DNA of 64,000 bases from Bradyrhizobium elkanii USDA 76 (GTDB lineage: Bacteria; Pseudomonadota; Alphaproteobacteria; Rhizobiales; Xanthobacteraceae). Under the pieces are notes generated by a model that worked only from the letters and a program-made list of their open reading frames with translations, searched no databases and was not told the DNA's origin. This document shows, piece by piece, positions 9,111 to 16,895 of this stretch (position 1 is its first letter; each line of letters opens with the position of its first letter). The position numbers and the translations under genes were made by a program. The stretch spans positions 3,588,001 to 3,652,000 of the forward strand of contig NZ_CP066356.1 in assembly GCF_023278185.1 (NCBI RefSeq), read 5' to 3'.

Positions 9111-9231
9111 GAGAGGCCCGGGTGGTCTTGTTGTACGATTGAGCCGAAGAAACCCCAGCTAGCGCGGCCACGGCCGCACCGCCGAAGTTTCCGGTTGACT
9201 CATCCATAGCTGGCTGGTTATACGTTAAATC

Positions 9232-9247
9232 ATAACCAACGGGTTAT
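9232..9247. promoter_or_regulatory. ArsR operator candidate, second copy
   Basis: ATAACCAACGGGTTAT, form ATAACC-N4-GGTTAT, ending 9 bases before the ArsR ATG; a further GGTTAT half-site lies at 9216-9221. The position over the start region suggests autorepression. Confidence 0.6.
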
Positions 9248-9256
9248 TGATCGCAA

Positions 9257-9580
9257 ATGCCAGACGCTCACGACATCCTGTTTCGAACCCTTGCAGACCC
9301 GACCCGCCGGGCCATCTTCGAGCGCCTGTGCCGCGAGGGCGAGCAGACCGTCGGCGCCCTGACGGCCCGCGCCAGGATTTCGCAGCCGGCGGTGTCGAAG
9401 CATCTCGGTGTGCTGAAGCAGGCCGGGCTGGTGCGCGACCGCCATGAAGGCAGGCAGACCCATTACAGCGCGCAACTCGGCGCGCTGGCGCCGCTGATCG
9501 ACTGGACCAGCCAGATGGCGGGCTTCTGGCAGAACCGGTTCGACCACCTCGAAGATCTCCTCAAAAGGATGGACCAATGA
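9257..9580 (+). CDS. ArsR-family transcriptional regulator
   Basis: 107 aa. Winged-helix ArsR: FRTLADPTRRAIFERLCREG, then the recognition helix in ISQPAVSKHLGVLKQAGLV and the wing RHEGRQTHYS. No metal-binding cysteine motif is visible, as in the ArsR proteins paired with SRPBCC partners. Its stop overlaps the next ATG by four bases (ATGA). Two ATAACC-N4-GGTTAT palindromes upstream are likely its operators. Confidence 0.93.
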   Translation: MPDAHDILFRTLADPTRRAIFERLCREGEQTVGALTARARISQPAVSKHLGVLKQAGLVRDRHEGRQTHYSAQLGALAPLIDWTSQMAGFWQNRFDHLEDLLKRMDQ

Positions 9581-10008
9581 ACAAGACCACCGCTGAAACG
9601 CGTTCCGCGATCGTCGAGCGTGAGTTTCCTCATCCGCCGGAAAAGCTCTGGCGCGCGCTGACCCAACCGCATCTGATGGAGGAGTGGCTGATGAAAAACG
9701 ATTTCAAGCCCGAGGTCGGGCACAGCTTCAACCTGCGCGGCGAGTGGGGCGGCGTGCTGGACTGCAAGGTGCTCACCGTGGAGCCGTACAAGACGCTGTC
9801 CTACACATGGAATTTCGCGCATGCGGATGCCGCCTACAATCTCGAGAGCGTCGTGGTCTTCACGCTGACGCCGACGGCCACCGGCACCCATTTGCGCGTC
9901 GAGCAGTCCGGCTTCCAGCCGCATCAGAAGCAGGCCTATGGCGGCGCCCATGCCGGATGGAAGCAGTTCCTCGAGAATCTCGATCAGCTGATGGCGCGGC
10001 CGGAGTGA
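9577..10008 (+). CDS. SRPBCC / AHSA1-domain protein
   Basis: 143 aa. Starts with the AHSA1 pattern (IVEREFPHPPEKLWRALTQP, then EEWLM) and ends GGAHAGWKQFLENLDQL, the typical activator-of-Hsp90-like SRPBCC fold with a hydrophobic cavity. Translationally coupled to the ArsR gene, a very common pair in alphaproteobacteria; ligand unknown. Confidence 0.93.
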   Translation: MNKTTAETRSAIVEREFPHPPEKLWRALTQPHLMEEWLMKNDFKPEVGHSFNLRGEWGGVLDCKVLTVEPYKTLSYTWNFAHADAAYNLESVVVFTLTPTATGTHLRVEQSGFQPHQKQAYGGAHAGWKQFLENLDQLMARPE

Positions 10009-10052
10009 GGCGCGCTCGCGAACTCACAACATTCATCCAACAGGAGGTCACA

Positions 10053-10280
10053 TTGAACTGGAACAACTGGATCCGGCAATCGCACCGCTGGCTCTCGATC
10101 GCCTTCACGGTCGCCGTCATCATCAACATCGTCGCGATGGTCCTGCAGCAGCAGGCGGTCTGGATCGGCTTGCTGGCGCTGTTCCCGCTGATCTTGATGC
10201 TGCTTAGCGGCCTTTATCTGTTCGCGTTGCCTTATCTGTCGCCGCGGCGGATCGCGAAAGGCTCGACCTCGGCGTCCTGA
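10053..10280 (+). CDS. Small two-helix membrane protein
   Basis: 75 aa from TTG with GGAGG seven bases upstream. Two hydrophobic segments (about 14-33 and 38-60), an aromatic N terminus (NWNNWIRQSHRW) and a basic C-terminal tail. It follows the ArsR-SRPBCC pair by 44 bases and is probably cotranscribed. Function unknown. Confidence 0.7.
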   Translation: MNWNNWIRQSHRWLSIAFTVAVIINIVAMVLQQQAVWIGLLALFPLILMLLSGLYLFALPYLSPRRIAKGSTSAS

Positions 10281-10318
10281 GTGTGGTTGCATGGAGGTCG
10301 GAACGCGAGGCGAGAATA

Positions 10319-10750
10319 ATGACGGCATCGGAACGTATCGACCGGATGATCGAGGATCTCACCGACTGGCGCGGCAAGACGCTCGCCAGCCTGCGCAAGA
10401 GCATCCTCGCCGCCGATCCTGAGATCATCGAGGAGTGGAAGTGGATGGGCAGCCCGGTGTGGTCGCGCGACGGGATCATCGCGGTCGGCAACGCCCACAA
10501 GGGCAAGGTCAAGCTGACCTTCATGTATGGCGCGCAGCTGCCGGACCCCGACAAACTGTTCAACACCGGCTTCGAGGGCAATGCGCGGCGCGCGATCGAT
10601 CTGTTCGAGGGCGACAAGGTCAACGCCCCTGCGCTGAAGACGCTCATTCGTGCCGCGATCGAGCTCAACCACGCCAAATCCAGGAAATCCGCGAAGAAGC
10701 CTGCGAAGAAGGCCGCCGGTACCCGCGCGACCGCGAAGAAGAAGGCGTGA
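10319..10750 (+). CDS. DUF1801-domain protein
   Basis: 143 aa. DUF1801 features: IIEEWKWMGSPVWSRDGIIA (about 36-55) and KVKLTFMYGAQLPDP; the C terminus is a Lys/Ala-rich tail (KKPAKKAAGTRATAKKKA) that looks nucleic-acid binding. Iron-chaperone-like fold in relatives; function unproven. The ATG at 10319 is preferred over 10283 because it begins the conserved domain. Confidence 0.85.
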   Translation: MTASERIDRMIEDLTDWRGKTLASLRKSILAADPEIIEEWKWMGSPVWSRDGIIAVGNAHKGKVKLTFMYGAQLPDPDKLFNTGFEGNARRAIDLFEGDKVNAPALKTLIRAAIELNHAKSRKSAKKPAKKAAGTRATAKKKA

Positions 10751-10784
10751 GCTGCCCCGCCATGGTGCTCGCGATCCGTCCGAG

Positions 10785-11282
10785 ATGATCAAGACCAGGC
10801 TCGCCACATCGCCGGACGCGGACTCCATCTCCGCGCTGCTGACGGCCAACGGCGGCGACCGCGGCGGCATGCTGCTCGGGCAATGGCCGCGCGAGGCGAT
10901 CGAGACGCGCATTGCAAACGGGCAGCCGATCGTCGTCGCGACCGATGATGAGGGCAGGTTGCTCGGCGCGCTCCTGACGTCGGAGAAGGGATATGACGAG
11001 GCGCCGCCGGTGCAGGCCATGCTGAAGGCCTGGCCAGGGCAGGCAGATGCGTATGTCTATGGTCCGGTGTGCGTCTCGCGGGACGCGCGCGGCCTTGGCG
11101 TTCTGGAGGCGTTATACGCCAAGCTTCAGGCGACGTTCCCCGGCCGCGAGGCAATCCTCTTCATCAGGGAAGACAACCCGCGCTCGCTCAAGGCGCATCT
11201 GCGACTCGGCATGCGCGAGGTTGCGCGATACGACTTCGGCGGCAAGGTCTTGATTGTCCTGAGCGACAGGCCCGACGCGTGA
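10785..11282 (+). CDS. GNAT-family N-acetyltransferase
   Basis: 165 aa. Acetyl-CoA site in VYGPVCVSRDARGLGVLEALYAKL (V-x-x-x-x-x-x-G-x-G-type loop) and late strand AILFIREDNPRSLKAHLRLGMREV, a typical GNAT C terminus. Substrate unknown. The start is the ATG at 10785, just after the DUF1801 gene. Confidence 0.85.
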   Translation: MIKTRLATSPDADSISALLTANGGDRGGMLLGQWPREAIETRIANGQPIVVATDDEGRLLGALLTSEKGYDEAPPVQAMLKAWPGQADAYVYGPVCVSRDARGLGVLEALYAKLQATFPGREAILFIREDNPRSLKAHLRLGMREVARYDFGGKVLIVLSDRPDA

Positions 11283-11312
11283 ATGCGGCCGTCGCCCTCG
11301 CGCGCAGCCAGG

Positions 11313-11633
11313 CTAGGCCGAGATGTCGACCGCCTGACCGGCCTTGCCGGCGTTCTTCTGGAACGCCTGCTCGATCAGCTCCTTGATCTTCTGCTCGACC
11401 GCGGCGCGCTGATCCGGCGTCATGTTCTTGAGGTCTTCTTCCGACATGCCCATGCTTTTGAGGATGTTCGCACGCATCCGGTCCATCGGGCTCATCTGCG
11501 CATATTTGAGAAACTTCTGCTCGGCGGTGTCGCCGAGCGAGCTGCCGCCGGTGGCGTGGGCGGTCAGCGGCTTCTTCAATGTGCCAGTCGTCATGCTGGC
11601 GGTGACCGATCCAAGGGCCGAGATCGACGTCAT
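11313..11633 (-). CDS. Hypothetical protein (small, helical C terminus)
   Basis: 106 aa from ATG 11633. Contains AEQKFLKYAQMSPMDRMRANILKSMGMSEEDLKNMTPDQRAAVEQKIKELI-type helical region (about 36-88). No signal or membrane segment. Looks conserved and real by codon use and composition; function not recognised. Confidence 0.65.
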   Translation of the reverse strand: MTSISALGSVTASMTTGTLKKPLTAHATGGSSLGDTAEQKFLKYAQMSPMDRMRANILKSMGMSEEDLKNMTPDQRAAVEQKIKELIEQAFQKNAGKAGQAVDISA

Positions 11634-11824
11634 CTGCGCGCGCAGTCCCCATTGCAATGCTGCAATCGCGGAGCAAATGGCGTGCCATCCGTTGCAGCTG
11701 TGATTTCAAAGGGATCGCGGCGCCGCCATGCGCGCGCCCGACGCGCCGCGGGCAGCTTCTGCCGGGTGAAGTTTGCCGGGCGTGGTGTGCACGATCACCG
11801 GGCCCGCCACCGCGGTTGCGGCCT

Positions 11825-12118
11825 TCAGGCTATGGTGTGCACGATCACGGGACCGGCGACTGCCGTGGCCTGGCCGACCAGCAATGGACCGAGATTGTCG
11901 TCGATCCAGGCCAGTGCACGGCGGTTGGCCTCTTCGGCGCCGGCATGGTTGTTGAAGACGCTGATCGCGGTGACCGTATCGTCGCCGGCATAGACCACGT
12001 AATAGGCCATGAAGCCTTCGACGTCGCTGATGATCGGGATTGCGCCTTCCTTGATCCGGCGCGCGAGTTCCTCGGCGCTACCAGTCTTCGCCTTGGCGTG
12101 ACGGATGGCGGCATACAT
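11825..12118 (-). CDS. Antibiotic-biosynthesis-monooxygenase-like (dimeric alpha/beta barrel) protein
   Basis: 97 aa. MYAAIRHAKAKTGSAEELA start, FMAYYVVYAGDDTVTAISVF strands and a short C-terminal domain fit an ABM/ferredoxin-like barrel. AAGGAGG precedes the ATG at 12118. Such small proteins are often of unknown enzymatic role. Confidence 0.75.
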   Translation of the reverse strand: MYAAIRHAKAKTGSAEELARRIKEGAIPIISDVEGFMAYYVVYAGDDTVTAISVFNNHAGAEEANRRALAWIDDNLGPLLVGQATAVAGPVIVHTIA

Positions 12119-12214
12119 GCGTTCCTCCTTCCGGCTGCATCGATCGGGCTGCGCTTCGCGCATGCGCGATCGTACGCCGGACCGGGTGGCGACGCCATCG
12201 GGATTGCGGACGGA

Positions 12215-12658
12215 TTAGCTGAAGCGCCTGCTCACGACCGTCGTGCGCCGGTCGGGCAGCTTCGGCAGCCTCGCCACACCCGCGCGCGTTGTCGTGGTCC
12301 TTGGGCCGGGGGCGGGCTCCGGCTCCTGCTGCTGCAGAAACAGCGTGGCTTCGAACAGCACGCCGGGGGCCTGCTTGGCCGTGCCCGAGCACACCGCCCG
12401 GTTGCCGTTGAACGAGCCGGTCAGCTGCGCCTCGACCTCGTCGCATCCGAACACGGTGGTGAACGGACCGTCGGCATAGCGGTGCGTCGTCAGGGTCGCC
12501 GTGAAGCGGTCCTGATCGAGCTGATAGGTGCCGCCATAGGTGAACATGGCGTCGCCGCCCGAGATCCTGCCATTTGCGAGCTGGACTATTCCGGTGCCTT
12601 CGCCCCGCGGCGTCCGGAACCACGCCGCATATTTTCCGTCTCTTTGCATGACCGTCAT
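12215..12658 (-). CDS. GrlR-family protein (T3SS negative-regulator-like)
   Basis: 147 aa. The eight-stranded GrlR-like barrel pattern is visible: YAAWFRTPRGEGTGIVQL, then GGDAMFTYGGTYQ, FTATLTTHRY, FGCDEVEAQLTGSFNG and FEATLFLQ. A basic, proline-rich tail follows. In enteropathogens GrlR is a lipocalin-like repressor of the locus of effacement, but rhizobial members have no known role. An alternative ATG lies at 12649. Its upstream region holds the left attachment site of the prophage. Confidence 0.7.
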   Translation of the reverse strand: MTVMQRDGKYAAWFRTPRGEGTGIVQLANGRISGGDAMFTYGGTYQLDQDRFTATLTTHRYADGPFTTVFGCDEVEAQLTGSFNGNRAVCSGTAKQAPGVLFEATLFLQQQEPEPAPGPRTTTTRAGVARLPKLPDRRTTVVSRRFS

Positions 12659-12815
12659 ACAAACAGAAAACCCTGCGTTGTCGTCTCCCTACGTTGCAAG
12701 CGCCGGGACTTCCACTGTGCGCTGCTGCGAGGGTTAACGAACCGACAAGGCGATGGCGCGACTTTCGTGAAGCGGTATCGGACTGCGCGCGGCGACCGCG
12801 CCGGCGCACGCCACC

Positions 12816-12837
12816 AAGCCACAGCCCTCGCCAGGGG
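12816..12837. other. attL core
   Basis: 22 bp beginning AAGCCACAGCCC and ending CGCCAGGGG, identical to 54726-54747. It lies 10 bases beyond the integrase stop codon. Confidence 0.88.
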
Positions 12838-12847
12838 CAATGGCGCG

Positions 12848-13843
12848 TTAAAGTTGTTTCGATTTTGCAGGCGTTTCTTGAATTCCGGTCTCGGACTGTA
12901 CCAATGGCGTGGCAATTTTGTCCGTGATCGTCTTGTCCTTATTGGCGTGGCCGTAGGTCTCGAAAACGTGTCGGGCGGACTTCCAGCCGCCATGCTCGGC
13001 CACCGTGACGGGGTCGTAGCCGGCGTGCAGCATAGCGGTTGCAAAGCCGTGGCGGCCGGCGTGAGGCATCAGAACCTTGAGGCCGGCCCGTTTGCAGGCG
13101 TTGCGCCAGATCTTGTCTATGCCGTTCCTGCTGCGGTATCGGAACGGTTTCCGGTCCCGCGGTAGGTTGGCGATCGCCAGGAACAACGGTTGGGGCAGAT
13201 GGGCCGTCCGCTCGTCGCCGCCGCGCTTGCCCATCTTGAGCAGCACCGTTCGCTTGCGGAGGTCAATGTCCTTCCACGTCACTGCCAGCGCCTCGGAGAT
13301 CCTGGCGCCCGTCAGGAACATGAGCATGGCCAGCGCCCCGAGATGCGGCTTATTGGCTGCCGCGAATGTCTCGACCCACTGCCAGGTCACGGGGTCCTTT
13401 TCCTTCTTCTCGACCTTGAATCGCTTGACCTTGATGAAGGGGCAATGCTCGAGTTCGGCGGAATGGTTGATGATCGCCTGCGTCGGGACAATGAACTGCC
13501 TATTCCGCGTCGCGGCGGCTGCCTTGGGGTAGACGGTTTGGGCAGCCTGCCGAATGGCGCCGGGCGTGATGTCCTTCACCAGCGTCTCTTTCCAGTGATC
13601 CTCGACGCGCTCCAGGAATCGTGTGGGCTTGCCTGCGCTGCGATACAGGAAGGCAGCGTCAGCGAAGGTCAGGACTGCTTCGGGGCCATGGAGATCACGT
13701 TTCCAAGCTCGGGCTTCTTCGCGGTTGGCGATTTGCTGTGCGATTTCTTTGCTCGCAGTGCCAGCAGACCGGCGTATCCGTTCGCCGGCAATCGTCCCGC
13801 TGTACCAGTAGACTTCGCCCCTCTTGTAGACCTTGAGCGGCAT
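12848..13843 (-). CDS. int: Phage tyrosine integrase
   Basis: 331 aa. Tyrosine-recombinase C-terminal domain with first Arg in LTGARISEAL, Lys in the LLKMGKRG strand, HAGRHGFATAML (His-x-x-Arg), the GGW motif in AEHGGWKSARHVF and Tyr nucleophile in FETYGHA. The N-terminal part (about 1-70) is an AP2-like arm-binding domain, then the SAM-like core. The gene ends 10 bases from attL, as usual for phage integrases. Confidence 0.97.
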   Translation of the reverse strand: MPLKVYKRGEVYWYSGTIAGERIRRSAGTASKEIAQQIANREEARAWKRDLHGPEAVLTFADAAFLYRSAGKPTRFLERVEDHWKETLVKDITPGAIRQAAQTVYPKAAAATRNRQFIVPTQAIINHSAELEHCPFIKVKRFKVEKKEKDPVTWQWVETFAAANKPHLGALAMLMFLTGARISEALAVTWKDIDLRKRTVLLKMGKRGGDERTAHLPQPLFLAIANLPRDRKPFRYRSRNGIDKIWRNACKRAGLKVLMPHAGRHGFATAMLHAGYDPVTVAEHGGWKSARHVFETYGHANKDKTITDKIATPLVQSETGIQETPAKSKQL

Positions 13844-14007
13844 CGGAATGACTCCATGATGGCTAAAACATCGTCTTCGGTGAGGGCCATACGATTGCCC
13901 ATAATCAAACAGGTGCCAAGGCTGCGAGCGCGCTCACGAACGCGGCGCTCTGCAATGCCCAGCCGCTCGGCGACTTCTTCCGGCTTGTAAAGTGCTGGTA
14001 GTGTCAT
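13669..14007 (-). CDS. Excisionase-like HTH protein
   Basis: 112 aa. N-terminal helix-turn-helix (LYKPEEVAERLGIAERRVRERARSLG, then a MGNRMALTEDDVLAIMES wing) of the Xis/MerR-like HTH_17 kind. The conserved part ends near residue 54; the remaining Ser/Lys-rich tail overlaps the integrase start by 175 bases in another frame. Likely role: recombination directionality and control of int. Confidence 0.72.
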   Translation of the reverse strand: MTLPALYKPEEVAERLGIAERRVRERARSLGTCLIMGNRMALTEDDVLAIMESFRCRSRSTRGAKSTGTAGRLPANGYAGLLALRAKKSHSKSPTAKKPELGNVISMAPKQS

Positions 14008-14095
14008 AACGAACAGTCTACTCCGAACTGATAATCCGAAAAAGAGCCGCTTTAGTCAAAGCCCGGTGTTACGCCGAGAGTGCGCAAAAATATTT

Positions 14096-14407
14096 TCACT
14101 TTTCCCCCGGCGATGGTGATCCCACATGAGCGCCAAAACCGGTTTCCTTCTCCAGTTCATTCAGAAGGATTTCGCCGATCCAGAAGAGGTCGCCGTGGGT
14201 GTTGTCGATGATGGCTTGGCGAAGGACGCTCAGCTCGGTGCCGCGCTTGGTGATTGGCCGCGTCTTAAGCAGCCGAACATTGTTGCCTGCGCGGAGCAGG
14301 ATCTTGGCCCAAAGGCTATTGTGGACCCATTCGTAGCCCTCACGGTCCTGCGCCTCGGCCGCGACCGCGCATTCCTCGATCAGCGCATTTCGCTCCGCTT
14401 CGGTCAT
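14096..14407 (-). CDS. Phage hypothetical protein
   Basis: 103 aa from ATG 14407, which overlaps the stop of the upstream gene (ATGA). Acidic, helical; contains LRQAIIDNTHGDLFWIGEILLNELEKETG near the C terminus. Last gene of the long leftward early operon. Function not recognised. Confidence 0.65.
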   Translation of the reverse strand: MTEAERNALIEECAVAAEAQDREGYEWVHNSLWAKILLRAGNNVRLLKTRPITKRGTELSVLRQAIIDNTHGDLFWIGEILLNELEKETGFGAHVGSPSPGEK

Positions 14408-14631
14408 GGCTTCGCAACTCCGGACACAACAGCTGGGATAGTCGCCAAGCACAGAGTTGCGATGCCTGCGGCCCATGCGCCCCCGTTGGGCATCGTAGCT
14501 GCTTCGTCTCTGATTTGCTGAAGGGCGGACATCGCTTGGCAAAGAGGGCAACGCTCATCGTCGCCACTATAGGCGTGACCGATTTCTATGTGATCGTCTC
14601 GGCACATATGAGGATAGCTAGCCACAGACAC
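14404..14631 (-). CDS. Phage hypothetical protein with Cys pair and hydrophobic tail
   Basis: 75 aa. DDERCPLCQAMSAL gives a CxxC; the C terminus (AAGIATLCLATIPAVVSGV) could be one membrane helix. Stop overlaps the next start by four bases. Confidence 0.6.
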   Translation of the reverse strand: MSVASYPHMCRDDHIEIGHAYSGDDERCPLCQAMSALQQIRDEAATMPNGGAWAAGIATLCLATIPAVVSGVAKP

Positions 14632-14746
14632 CTCCAGCGGAATATTTTTTAATTACGTCGGCGACGATCCGATCAAAATTGAAGTTCACCCATTCCATGT
14701 ACTGAGCCGCGAAACGCTTCCATTCTTCAATATGTTCGTTAGGCAT
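14618..14746 (-). CDS. Phage micro-protein (42 aa)
   Basis: 42 aa, MPNEHIEEWKRFAAQYMEWV and a helical remainder. Its start overlaps the end of the gene upstream and its end overlaps the next start, consistent with a coupled chain. Function unknown. Confidence 0.5.
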   Translation of the reverse strand: MPNEHIEEWKRFAAQYMEWVNFNFDRIVADVIKKYSAGGVCG

Positions 14747-14903
14747 CGTCCGCCTCGACCTCATCAAAATCAACGGTGCCCGGCACATGCCAAACGCTGG
14801 CGGATGTCTGAGCCCAAATCGGACTGAGCCGGCCGGGCGCGGAGCCACGCGCGCAAACAATGACCCATCCTAGGGGCGCGTGATTGTAGTAATAGACCCT
14901 CAC
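14739..14903 (-). CDS. Phage micro-protein (54 aa)
   Basis: 54 aa from GTG with GGAGG upstream; VRVYYYNHAPLGWVIVCARG start, acidic end. The GTG overlaps the stop of the preceding ORF (GTGA). The longer frame to 14951 was rejected in favour of this start. Confidence 0.5.
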   Translation of the reverse strand: MRVYYYNHAPLGWVIVCARGSAPGRLSPIWAQTSASVWHVPGTVDFDEVEADDA

Positions 14904-15076
14904 TTGCCGCCCTCCGTACCCGATGAAGAGACAAGAGCGCTGTACTCCCACCCGTCAAAGCCGCCGCCGATGTTCCACCAAGCGTAGAGCGCGCGGCGAA
15001 ACGGGGGCTTCCAAAACAACCAAGCCGGTGTTCGTTCCCAGTCCCCGCAGGGACAACGATACATCTCGCTAATCAT
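14900..15076 (-). CDS. Phage micro-protein (58 aa), aromatic-rich
   Basis: 58 aa: MISEMYRCPCGDWERTPAWL and so on, with many Trp and Phe and a CPC motif. Its ATG overlaps the stop of the PAPS-reductase-like gene (ATGA) and its stop overlaps the next GTG, so both neighbours are coupled to it. This double overlap is the main evidence that it is real. Confidence 0.55.
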   Translation of the reverse strand: MISEMYRCPCGDWERTPAWLFWKPPFRRALYAWWNIGGGFDGWEYSALVSSSGTEGGK

Positions 15077-15906
15077 TCGGCGGCCTCTTGTTCGGGGAAA
15101 AAGCAGTCGCAGCCGCCAACATCAAACATATCGATCTGTGCTCCGGCCTCGATGCGTCTGCGAAACTCTCGCAGAGAAACCGGTAGGGTTGGCCTGTCGT
15201 CATCAAACTGGTCGCGGAGGATTGTTTGGGGGCGGCGCTCGGGGCGGGAGTCGTTGAACGCCTCTTCCTCGCGTTCCCAGTCTGCATAGATGGCAGGCAG
15301 CGTCCGCAGAAGGTGCGCCCAATGGCCCTTGCCGGCCTTGACGCAGGCACCACCACAGTTGTTATGAGCAAAGCCAAGGTCGTACAGGCGCGGGCGCTGG
15401 AGGCCTTCCCGCTTGAGCCAAGCCATGACATCCCACTTCGCCATCAGCGGGGAGAGGGTCAACAACGCCTCAACGTGGGGCCATCCAAGCCGAGCGTAAC
15501 GGTTCTTGACGCCGCGCCCCTCGCCATCATCAAAACGGTGCTTTTCGGTCCAATCAATGCCGAATACTAACGCGGTCGTAGCCGGGTCGCGATTCTCCTT
15601 GAGCCAGCGTTCCGAAAGCTTGCGCTTTAGGATCTTGGAGCAGGGGTCAATTCGGCTGTTGCCGATGATCTTCTCATCCCGGAAAATCTGCCAAGGTGTG
15701 CGGCCATCGGCCAGCCGGACAAGTGGAGCGTCGATATTAGCGGCGGCCTCGTCCAAGAACCGATAAAGGTCTGCGTCCTCAATCAAAGTGTCGGTGAACA
15801 GGAGCGTTGTTTTATCTCGGCCGTATTTCTCGACGGCGAGCTTCCCAGCAGCCCAAGAAGCGGCACCACCAGAGAAGAACACAACGCAGTTGATTGGCTG
15901 CGTCAT
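15073..15906 (-). CDS. PAPS reductase-like (PP-loop) phage protein
   Basis: 277 aa. The N-terminal FFSGGAASWAAGKLAV is an SGGxxS PP-loop that binds ATP or PAPS. Later come DPCSKILKRKLSERWL, LVFGIDWTEKHRF and a C-terminal half with HNNCGGACVKAGKGHW (clustered Cys) and GGCDCFFPEQE. This is the layout of phage 'phosphoadenosine phosphosulfate reductase family' proteins. Whether it makes sulfite, or activates a substrate for nucleic-acid modification, cannot be told from sequence. It sits in an operon of tiny genes with no sulfur-assimilation neighbour. Confidence 0.82.
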   Translation of the reverse strand: MTQPINCVVFFSGGAASWAAGKLAVEKYGRDKTTLLFTDTLIEDADLYRFLDEAAANIDAPLVRLADGRTPWQIFRDEKIIGNSRIDPCSKILKRKLSERWLKENRDPATTALVFGIDWTEKHRFDDGEGRGVKNRYARLGWPHVEALLTLSPLMAKWDVMAWLKREGLQRPRLYDLGFAHNNCGGACVKAGKGHWAHLLRTLPAIYADWEREEEAFNDSRPERRPQTILRDQFDDDRPTLPVSLREFRRRIEAGAQIDMFDVGGCDCFFPEQEAAE

Positions 15907-16094
15907 TCGCCGCCCTCCGTTGATCCAGAGACAACAGTGCGCATGCGTTCCGCTTCAATCCTGCGGGATCGCTCGACCTCTTGCTGGTAAGTTCTGCCAA
16001 CTCCGATGCGACCGTGACGCAACCAGATTTGAAGGTCATCATACTCGGCTTCGGTCATACCCAAATGTGCGGCTCTTTCGCTGCGGTCAATCAT
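15903..16094 (-). CDS. Phage hypothetical protein (63 aa)
   Basis: 63 aa starting MIDRSERAAHLGMTEAEYDDLQIW, basic and helical. Stop overlaps the start of the PP-loop gene (ATGA). Confidence 0.6.
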   Translation of the reverse strand: MIDRSERAAHLGMTEAEYDDLQIWLRHGRIGVGRTYQQEVERSRRIEAERMRTVVSGSTEGGE

Positions 16095-16413
16095 CGTCGT
16101 ACTCGTATTCGGGATAGTAGGTGTGGTCCTGGCTGCAAATATCCTGATAGATGGCATCGTCGCTATGCAGGATCGTGTAGAGCCAGTCAGGCGCGGGGAA
16201 GTAGTTCTCAGCCTTGGCCGTCTTGTGATCGATGTCAGTCGTGTTCAACTCGACCTTCACGAACTCGATCTCGGCCGGTTCTGCGGGATGTCCCTCGTAT
16301 GACAACGAGCCATAGTGGGCTGGGCTGCCGGCGCTGAAGGTATATTCAGCGAAGATCAGCACTATCTTGTCGCCGATCTGGAACGATGTTTCGTAGAAGT
16401 GTGTCGTCGGCAT
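16087..16413 (-). CDS. Phage hypothetical protein (108 aa), acidic C terminus
   Basis: 108 aa, beta-rich (FQIGDKIVLIFAEYTF), very acidic, Tyr-rich end (YYPEYEYDDD). Its ATG abuts the stop of the next gene upstream. Unknown function. Confidence 0.65.
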   Translation of the reverse strand: MPTTHFYETSFQIGDKIVLIFAEYTFSAGSPAHYGSLSYEGHPAEPAEIEFVKVELNTTDIDHKTAKAENYFPAPDWLYTILHSDDAIYQDICSQDHTYYPEYEYDDD

Positions 16414-16883
16414 CAGAAGTCTCCTCCCATCGGGCAACCGCCGCGACCGGCCTTGCATGTCTCGCCATCGGTATATTGTTGCTTACAGGACGGGCATTCG
16501 TTGGTGCTGGACCACCACTTCTGCCCAGCCTCGATTGCCGCGCGGATCTGGGTGCATTCGAGCCACGCCGCACTGAGCGCATCGGAGATCGTGTCGCCCG
16601 TGTACCGACGATGCAGCCATCTGGTCCATTCGCCGTTGCATTCAACCGCGCAATTTGGCTGCCCGTTGAAATCCGGATTGTCGCATAAGATGGTGACGCA
16701 ATCGCCTTCCTCGCTGCGAAGGAAGTCGATCATTTCAATGATGCGGGCTGCCTCGGTCCGCTCGGAGGAGCGAGCAAGGATCGCGTCGTACAGCGCATAG
16801 AGCTTGGTGTTGCTACCGTCGTTGCCGAGGAAGTATTCCGGCAAGCCGACTTCGCGCCAAAGAGTTTCGATGGGATGCCTCAC
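16413..16883 (-). CDS. Phage hypothetical protein with C-terminal zinc ribbon
   Basis: 156 aa. Helical N-terminal part with LWREVGLPEYFLGNDGSNTK; C-terminal ECPSCKQQYTDGETCKAGRGGC has two CxxC-type pairs suggesting a zinc ribbon. Unknown role. Confidence 0.68.
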   Translation of the reverse strand: MRHPIETLWREVGLPEYFLGNDGSNTKLYALYDAILARSSERTEAARIIEMIDFLRSEEGDCVTILCDNPDFNGQPNCAVECNGEWTRWLHRRYTGDTISDALSAAWLECTQIRAAIEAGQKWWSSTNECPSCKQQYTDGETCKAGRGGCPMGGDF

Positions 16884-16895
16884 CGGGATAATCTC

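Noticed and set aside
12816..12837. Attachment site within a tRNA gene
   Set aside because: Neither end shows a tRNA cloverleaf; the core is part of a simple hairpin. The only tRNA found lies inside the prophage.
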